This document shows positions 58,476 through 64,000 of a stretch of DNA of 64,000 nt, piece by piece. The stretch is from NCBI GenBank assembly GCA_029204225.1, contig CM055096.1, positions 64,965,370 to 65,029,369 of the forward strand, written 5' to 3'. Below the pieces are notes generated by a model. It saw only the letters and a program-made list of their open reading frames with translations. It was not told the DNA's origin and did not search any database. The position numbers and the translations under genes are program-made. Source of the DNA: Diphasiastrum complanatum (Eukaryota; Streptophyta; Lycopodiopsida; Lycopodiales; Lycopodiaceae). Within the stretch, counting starts at the first letter, position 1; each line of letters starts with the position of its first letter.

Positions 58476-59864
58476 TCTTTCTTTGCCATTACCTCCAAAG
58501 ATTTGAAGTTGGGATGGCCCAACCTCTTATGCCAAACTTCTTGGTTTGTCAATTGTTCCCTAGCCATACATCCTTCATTCTTAGAGATCACACATGCATC
58601 CAGTTTGAAAAGTTTACCATGCCTTCTTCCTTTAGCAATCAAGGATCCACACTTACTTATCAAACAAGCATCTCCAATGAACTCAACATCAAGCCCCTTG
58701 TCAATCATTTGACTAACACTAAGCAAGTTCTTAGTGATTGAAGGAATGTACAATACATTTTCAAGATTAGCTTTCCTATTTGTTGAAAGAGAAATAGGAA
58801 TTGTGCCTATGCCTTTGATGTCACATGGCCCATCATTTGCAGTATAGATGATGTTGCTCTCTCCCTCATAAGACAATAAGGATGAAAAGTATTTCTTATG
58901 TCTTGTCATGTGAGATGAGGCTCCACTATCAATCCACCAAGGATCATTTCCATCTATATGTGCAAGAAAAATTGAAGTCATAACAAGATATTCAGAAATG
59001 CTATCCTTTTCTTCATCTATTGCTAGATTTCCTTGCCTCTCACCTTGCTCTCTTTTCTTCTTATGACATTCATTAGCAAAATGACCTTTTATCCCACAAT
59101 AAAAGTGCTTGAAATTTGACTTATCTTTCTTTCTAAAAGAAGTAGAAGAGGAGGAGGAAGAGTGATCATCATGATCCAAGTTACCACCTTTGGACCATTT
59201 CCCTTTGCCTTTACCTTTGCCTTTGACTTTGCCTTTTGTGAAGAAAGCCTCTTCACCTCCACCTTGCAAGGATGCACCATCAAGCTTTGATTGAAACCTA
59301 TGTTCTTCAGCCAATAAGATTTCTTGCAAGTCAACCACACTTGGCAAGACTCTTTGAATGGCAAAACTTTGCACAAGGTTAGCATGTTCATCTAGCAAAC
59401 CATTCAACATAACCTGGACTATTTCACCATCTTTTATGTTTTCATCAATACATGGTAGATCATCACTTAAGGACTTAATCCTCAAGACAAATGCATGAGC
59501 ACTTTCACCCTCTCTTTGCCTACTAGAAAATATTTGCCTCCTTAGGGTCAATACCCTAGATGTGGACTTTGATTCAAAGAGCTTTTTCAAGGCATTCCAT
59601 GCCTCACTTTCACTTTGACACTTTACCAACTTCCTTGAGAAGTCCAATGGTAACATTTATTTTAATGATATGAAGAGCCCTTTTGGCCTTCTTATCAAAC
59701 CTTTGTTGCTCTTGAACTGTGGGTGGTCTCTCTTCAGTTCCTGCAACTATGTCCATGAGTTCATTCAACTCAAGTAAGGATTCCATCCTCACTTTCCAGG
59801 TAGAGTAGTTTGATGAACTCAACCTATCATTAGTTTCTAACATGACCCCGCCATTGGAAGCCAT
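58476..59864 (-). pseudogene. Copia element C: Gag, protease and pre-integrase
   Basis: Minus strand, from ATG 59864 (MASNGGVMLETNDRL). The Gag is broken by a frameshift at about 59640-59656 and then open to 58476: LTLRRQIFSSRQREGESAHAF, VMLNGLLDEHANLVQSFAI, a Lys/Gly repeat (KGKVKGKGKGKGKW), zinc knuckle FYCGIKGHFANEC (the first Cys has become His/Phe), protease WWIDSGASSHMT, IYTANDGPCDIKGIG, VWHKRLGHPNFKSLEVMAKK. It is cut by element B and resumes at 52317-52215. It belongs to the same family as the old copia element at 2680-14565. Confidence 0.85.
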
Positions 59865-61011
59865 GAATATAATAATTCTTCAACTTTTAGGCTCTGTCCT
59901 AATACACCTAACACTCACTTTCCTCTCAACAAATGATGGATAAGGAGATCTCAGAAGATCTAGAACCCTAAAACACTTCTATCTTGAACCTGGCTGGTTT
60001 CCAAGCATAGAAAGGAAGATTGAAAACACATGCAACACTTTACACACACTAAGAATGGATTACAAACTCAAACCAACCTGAACACACTCTTGCTTAAGCT
60101 CTCAAACTTTCCAGCAAGTGACCAACTCAAATTATGGTGTGAAGAGTTACTTGCATTCTTAGAAAATACAAAAGACTAGGCTGCCAAGAATAACTAGAAT
60201 TGAACAAACTTGATCAACATATGATCAACACACTAAGATATTGATTCAACCTGTAAAACCACATGTAAACCACAATTCTGAAAGTTTATAAACTCCATCA
60301 AGTGATAAATACAAGCTTTAGAGGTGAATGAAAGAGCACACTTAGTGAATCACAAGACTAGCTTCACTAGCTTGTCAAATCTTGGTGTTTAGATGTAGAT
60401 CTAAGATCACTTCACATGAGAATGTTCCTCAACCTGTTAAGAACCTGAAAACACATTTGCATAATGGCTAAAACCTTCCAGCAAATGCTCCAATCAAATT
60501 ACATTAGGAGAGTTACGTACATGCTCAACAAAGTACACCAAAATTTATGCAAAAGATTGTTGACAATCTGTTCACCCAAAAGGGGATATTTCATCCAAGT
60601 GGGAGCTTTGCTCAGCCTTTTGGAGAAATACAAAATCACTAAAAGAGTATTTTTCATCCACTTAAGGAGAAGGTTCATCCACTTAAGGAGAGTGTTCATC
60701 CACAAAGGAGAGTGTTCATCCACAGAAGTGGAGATTGTCAACAATACATTGAACAGAACATTGTTAGTATTGAATATGCACAAGCCTCACAATCAGCAAA
60801 TGATTAGGTGTTATGATCCAATCCAAAATAGCTTCTTCTTAGTCTCTGATCTTCAATAGATCTGAAATAAGCTTTTGATCCACAAGTTCAACTTACAAAA
60901 CAAAGGTTAGTAAGATTTGATCAACAATGCAATGCATAATCATGCTAGAACTTGATCAAACATCCAAATATCACCATAGATGGAAACCTTACTAAAAATA
61001 ACAGCCAACTA
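59865..61011 (-). other. Leader of copia C with a minisatellite
   Basis: About 1.15 kb between gag and PBS, non-coding. Four to five imperfect ~20-bp units of TTCATCCACTTAAGGAGA(A/G)(G/T)G occupy 60649-60731. The plus-strand frame 60464-60859 runs through these repeats and is not a gene. Confidence 0.6.
60649..60731. repeat. ~20-bp minisatellite
   Basis: Units TTCATCCACTTAAGGAGAAGG, GTTCATCCACTTAAGGAGAGT, GTTCATCCACAAAGGAGAGT and GTTCATCCACAGAAGTGGAG (first unit one base past 20 when counted with its G). Confidence 0.85.
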
Positions 61012-61023
61012 GTTCAGATACCA
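61012..61023 (-). promoter_or_regulatory. Degenerate PBS of copia C
   Basis: Minus-strand TGGTATCTGAAC; three bases differ from the canonical TGGTATCAGAGC. Confidence 0.6.
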
Positions 61024-61692
61024 TGTGAAAAAAATGGATCTTGAATGGATCCAAACTCCCAAAATACTTGGCTAAGATCTTTGCACAACAAGCTACAAAA
61101 GCTAGAAATGGCAAAGCATCCTAATGCTACCTTTGATACACATGAACTTGACAAAGCATTCAAGAGATAGAAGAAACTAATAAAAGGTACTGATGGCAGC
61201 CAAAAACAACAGCATACCAGCCCTACAACAACAGTCTACCACTTTTGGAAACCTCTTTAGATCATACACAAAAGCTTGAAGACAATACACAAAGCAATGC
61301 TCTCAATGGAGGAAGAAACTGTGACAATGATCTATTGATCTCTCTCAACGATACAATAAGTTTCTCCAACTTGTTCTCCATAAATTTTAGCCTAATATAG
61401 GTGAGAGAGATGACTCTCTCTCCTCTCTCTAGAACTTAGGACCCAATTTTAGGACACCAGTAGCCTAAAATAGCCAATTTTGGCCTATATGTCCAAATAA
61501 CATGATTTTGGTGTCATTTCAAAGGTCCTGAAGTTTGGGACTTCTTTAATATGAAATATATACTAAAATAAAAGTATCTAGGCCTCTTTCACATGTGTGA
61601 AAGGCTAGATCCAAAACTATGTACAAAAATTGCCAATTTAGGCCTCAAACTAGCTAGGAAATGTTGACAATTTTCACACTTTTCATACAACA
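61024..61692 (-). repeat. 5' LTR of copia C (outer end inferred)
   Basis: 669 bp with minus-strand ends TGTTGTATGAAAAG and TTTTTTTCACA. Contains the palindrome variant CACATGTGTGA at 61590. Length matches the 682-bp LTRs of A and B. Confidence 0.55.
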
Positions 61693-61859
61693 GATCCAAG
61701 TTTATATGAATCGATTAGGGGGAGGAAGGGGCTCCCCATAGCCAAGATCAACATCATCTTGAAACCAACCTGAGGACTAAACCATGAAAAAAACCTTTGT
61801 TAGCCTATGAATCCACGTAAGGTAAAGGTTTGATATTATTTCGACCAAAAGATAGTCGG

Positions 61860-62200
61860 ATTTACACCTCAAGATGCAAAGAGAGAGATTAATGAAACAT
61901 AGCTCCTCTTGACAAACCAAGACCTAAATGCTATGAATCTAATCTACAATTGAGATTTAATATAGCTACTAAAGTAAAATGCTTATGTCTAGACAATGGC
62001 TTTGTCAAAATATCAGCCAACATACTGTCTGTATGAAACCTAGTGCAACATCTCTACTTTGAAGTTTCTCTCTAAGAAAATGGAATTGAACTTCTATATG
62101 CTTAGTTCTATTATGAGTTCGTGGGTTCAAAGATAGAGCTATGAAGCTCTGATGGTCGCACTGGAGTATTGTTGGACCAATCTGTGGGAATTGCATGTTG
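61860..62200 (-). pseudogene. Copia RNase H fragment F
   Basis: Minus strand: PTILQCDHQSFIALSLNPRT and RTKHIEVQFHFLREKL, then, after a frameshift, MLADILTKPLSRHKHF. These are the last motifs of a copia polyprotein. It is of another family than A-E and is cut off at both ends. Confidence 0.75.
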
Positions 62201-62285
62201 AATTCACACGTGTGGGATGCCCTACACATGTACTTTTGATCTCCTAAGCCTAATAATACCATAAAGATCAGACTAGCATTGGTTG

Positions 62286-62808
62286 ACAATTGGAAAACTG
62301 ATCATACAAGAAATATTATTGTGTTACAAGCAAGATCTGTCAACAAAACATGAAACTAAGCATAATAAATGCCTCAACTCGGCTAGAGAGAGAAAATGAA
62401 AGTACAAACTTGAGTAGATAGAGAGGCCACAAAAAGCTTAGTCTCCAAATTTGCATTACGCACACATTTCATCATTTTCTCAATGAGAGTACATCACATA
62501 TATATAGATCCATGGACTCTTCTCCTACTTTGAGTTGAATTGGAGTTATGAATCCACCTCTCAAGTTATCTAGACTTATTCAAGCCACCTCAATATGTCT
62601 AATTGTGCCACCTAGTCTTTTCATGCATTAAATGTGGCATGCAAAGTACAAATGGCAATTCCTATGGTAGCTCGATTTCTACATCTACCTACCTGGGATA
62701 TTTTATTCTAAGATGGGTCTTTACTAAGACAAAAGAGCTCAATTCATCTTTGGCATTTTTAGGACCCCTACTTACAACATTAGATAGATTTTTCCAATAA
62801 ATTTGACA
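62286..62808 (-). repeat. Probable 3' LTR of copia E
   Basis: Minus-strand start TGTCAAATTTATTGG right after the PPT. The outer end is uncertain and placed near 62286 because a different copia fragment begins below about 62200. Contains a TATA-like ACATATATATAG at about 62495. Confidence 0.4.
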
Positions 62809-62820
62809 CTCCTCCTAAAA
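62809..62820 (-). promoter_or_regulatory. Polypurine tract of copia E
   Basis: Minus-strand TTTTAGGAGGAG before the LTR start. Confidence 0.65.
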
Positions 62821-62872
62821 ATGTATCTAATGTGGATCAAGCATCGATCTTGAGATAAGACCAAGATTAGAT

Positions 62873-64000
62873 CTATGCTTTGAGAAGGCATGGCTTTGTG
62901 AGAAGATCAGCAACACATGAAGATGTGTCGATGCATTCCAAGTCGATTTCACCTCCAATGAGCTTTTCCCTTACAAAATGGTGTGCCACTTTTATATGCT
63001 TGCTTCTTGCATGAAAAATGGGATTGTTTGCAAGAGCTTGTGCCAATATGTTGTCACATTTGATCAAGGGAAGATCATCCTCTTTGATGCACTTTAGCTC
63101 CATGATTAACCTCTCGATCCAAAGCACCTCTTTAGTTGTTGTAGTGAGTGCTTTGTACTCGGCCTCACAAGATGATAGGGATATGGTATCTTGCTTCTTT
63201 GAAAGCCAAGACACAAGATTGCCTCAAAGAAAGCTAGTATATGCATTAATGGACTTTCGATCCATTTTATCACTTGCAAAATCGGAATCTGAATAGCCAA
63301 CAACGGTTAGATCTTCATTCCTGTACAATAAACCATAATCTCGAGTAGAAGATACATATCTTAGAACTCTCTTGGCCATCTTCCAATGTTGGATCTTAGG
63401 ATCTTGCATAAATTGACTCAATTTGTGCACACAATAGCTCAAATCGGGTCTAGTGATAGTAAGCCAAATTAAAGAGCCTATAAGACTCCTATAAATTGTG
63501 ATGTCCTCGAAGGATCTTTCATCACCTTTAATAGAATCTTTTACATGTTGCTCCATGGGAGTATCTATGCCTTTACAATTTTGCATATTGAATTTTCTCA
63601 ACATAGAAAAGACATATCTAGATTGACAAATAAAAGCATACTTTTCATGAAAATCAATCTCAAGGCCTAAAATGTAATGGAAATCTCCTAGATCTTGCAT
63701 TTTAAATTCTCTTCCTAATGCATCTTTGGTTTCTTGAACTAGCATCAAACAACTTCCACTAAAAATAATGTCATCTACATAGATTAGAAGAATGACAATA
63801 TTACTATCATCAAACTTTAAGTACATAGAAGAATCATAGTCACTAAGCACAAATCCTAATGAAAGTAGAAAGTTGTTGAGTCTTGAGTACCATGATCTAG
63901 GTGCTTGCTTCAAGCCATAAAGACTTCTAAATAGCAAACACACCTTATATTTATCCTTGATAAATCCTTGAAGCTGTTCCATGTATATCTCCTCCTCAAG
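62873..64000 (-). pseudogene. Copia element E: RT and RNase H, continuing past the window
   Basis: Minus strand, entering from the right edge. RT with EQLQGFIKDKYKVCLLFRSL, the catalytic box LIYVDDIIFSG, LGDFHYILGLEIDF, TRPDLSYCVHKLSQFM and SDSDFASDKMDRKS, then a stop in TSFL*GN (about 63222-63224), then an open RNase H part SWLSKKQDTISLSSCEAEYK, KCDNILAQALANNP, HARSKHIKVAHHFVREKL, SCVADLLTKP ending at 62873. Aside from that stop the part in the window is open. Same family as element D. Confidence 0.88.

Noticed and set aside
60649-60731. CRISPR-like repeat array
   Set aside because: Contiguous minisatellite units without spacers, in a plant copia leader.
46815-64000. Simple inverted segmental duplication of D-A from B-E
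   Set aside because: It would neatly explain the order with one 5.5-kb deletion, but A and B differ more from each other than the two LTRs of B do, and the symmetry breaks exactly at LTR ends. Independent insertions of related copies fit better.

Overview
The window is a repeat-dense stretch of a land-plant nuclear genome. It has one intact host gene with plant GT-AG introns, many LTR retrotransposons of the Ty1/copia and Ty3/gypsy superfamilies, primer-binding sites of the plant initiator-tRNA-Met type, a MITE, tRNA-derived SINEs and dinucleotide microsatellites. About one gene in 64 kb points to a large, transposon-rich genome (gymnosperm, fern, lycophyte or a large-genome angiosperm). The sequence alone does not let me choose between these.

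Left block (1-15.2 kb, almost all minus strand): a gypsy-like gag remnant with a tRNA-type PBS and a probable LTR (1-2538), then one old copia element (about 2.68-15.2 kb) carrying two nested insertions. One is a 6.56-kb gypsy chromovirus with 5-bp target duplications (6535-13097); it lacks the RT core and itself carries a tRNA-like insert. The other is a 2.9-kb LTR element with no recognisable pol (3215-6125). From 15.2 to 28.1 kb there is mostly unassigned AT-rich sequence with copia fragments (20.7-23.8 kb with a well-defined 1.09-kb LTR; 24.6-25.6 kb; 26.7-27.2 kb).

Central block (about 28.2-38.3 kb): a complete ten-exon gene, plus strand, for an APRR2-like pseudo-response regulator/GARP transcription factor of 642 residues. 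Every splice junction conserves the frame. Promoter G-boxes and a TATA-like box lie upstream, and two overlapping short ORFs lie in the probable leader. Intron 5 holds a GC-rich foldback with the geometry of a plant pre-miRNA and an 86-bp SINE with a perfect 15-bp target duplication. Intron 8 holds an array of inverted hairpin motifs, a 571-bp MITE, a 147-bp tandem duplication and, at its 3' end, a 55-bp tandem duplication of the splice acceptor itself. Only the downstream acceptor keeps the frame.

Right block (38.3-64 kb): non-coding repeats, a small unidentified ORF, a gypsy integrase fragment, and a cluster of related copia elements. Element A (plus, 5'-truncated, frameshifted) and element B (minus, complete, intact 1322-residue polyprotein, LTRs nearly identical) lie tail to tail 103 bp apart and form a palindrome of about 5.4 kb per arm. 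They sit in an older copia (C). Two further copies of another copia family (D plus, E minus) flank the cluster and share a nonsense codon. An extended CACGTG palindrome recurs in the LTRs and flanking repeats of several families.

The host gene is the only feature with a likely cellular role. I found no multi-gene system. The most unusual signals are the duplicated splice acceptor and the intronic foldback in the APRR2-like gene, and the large copia palindrome.
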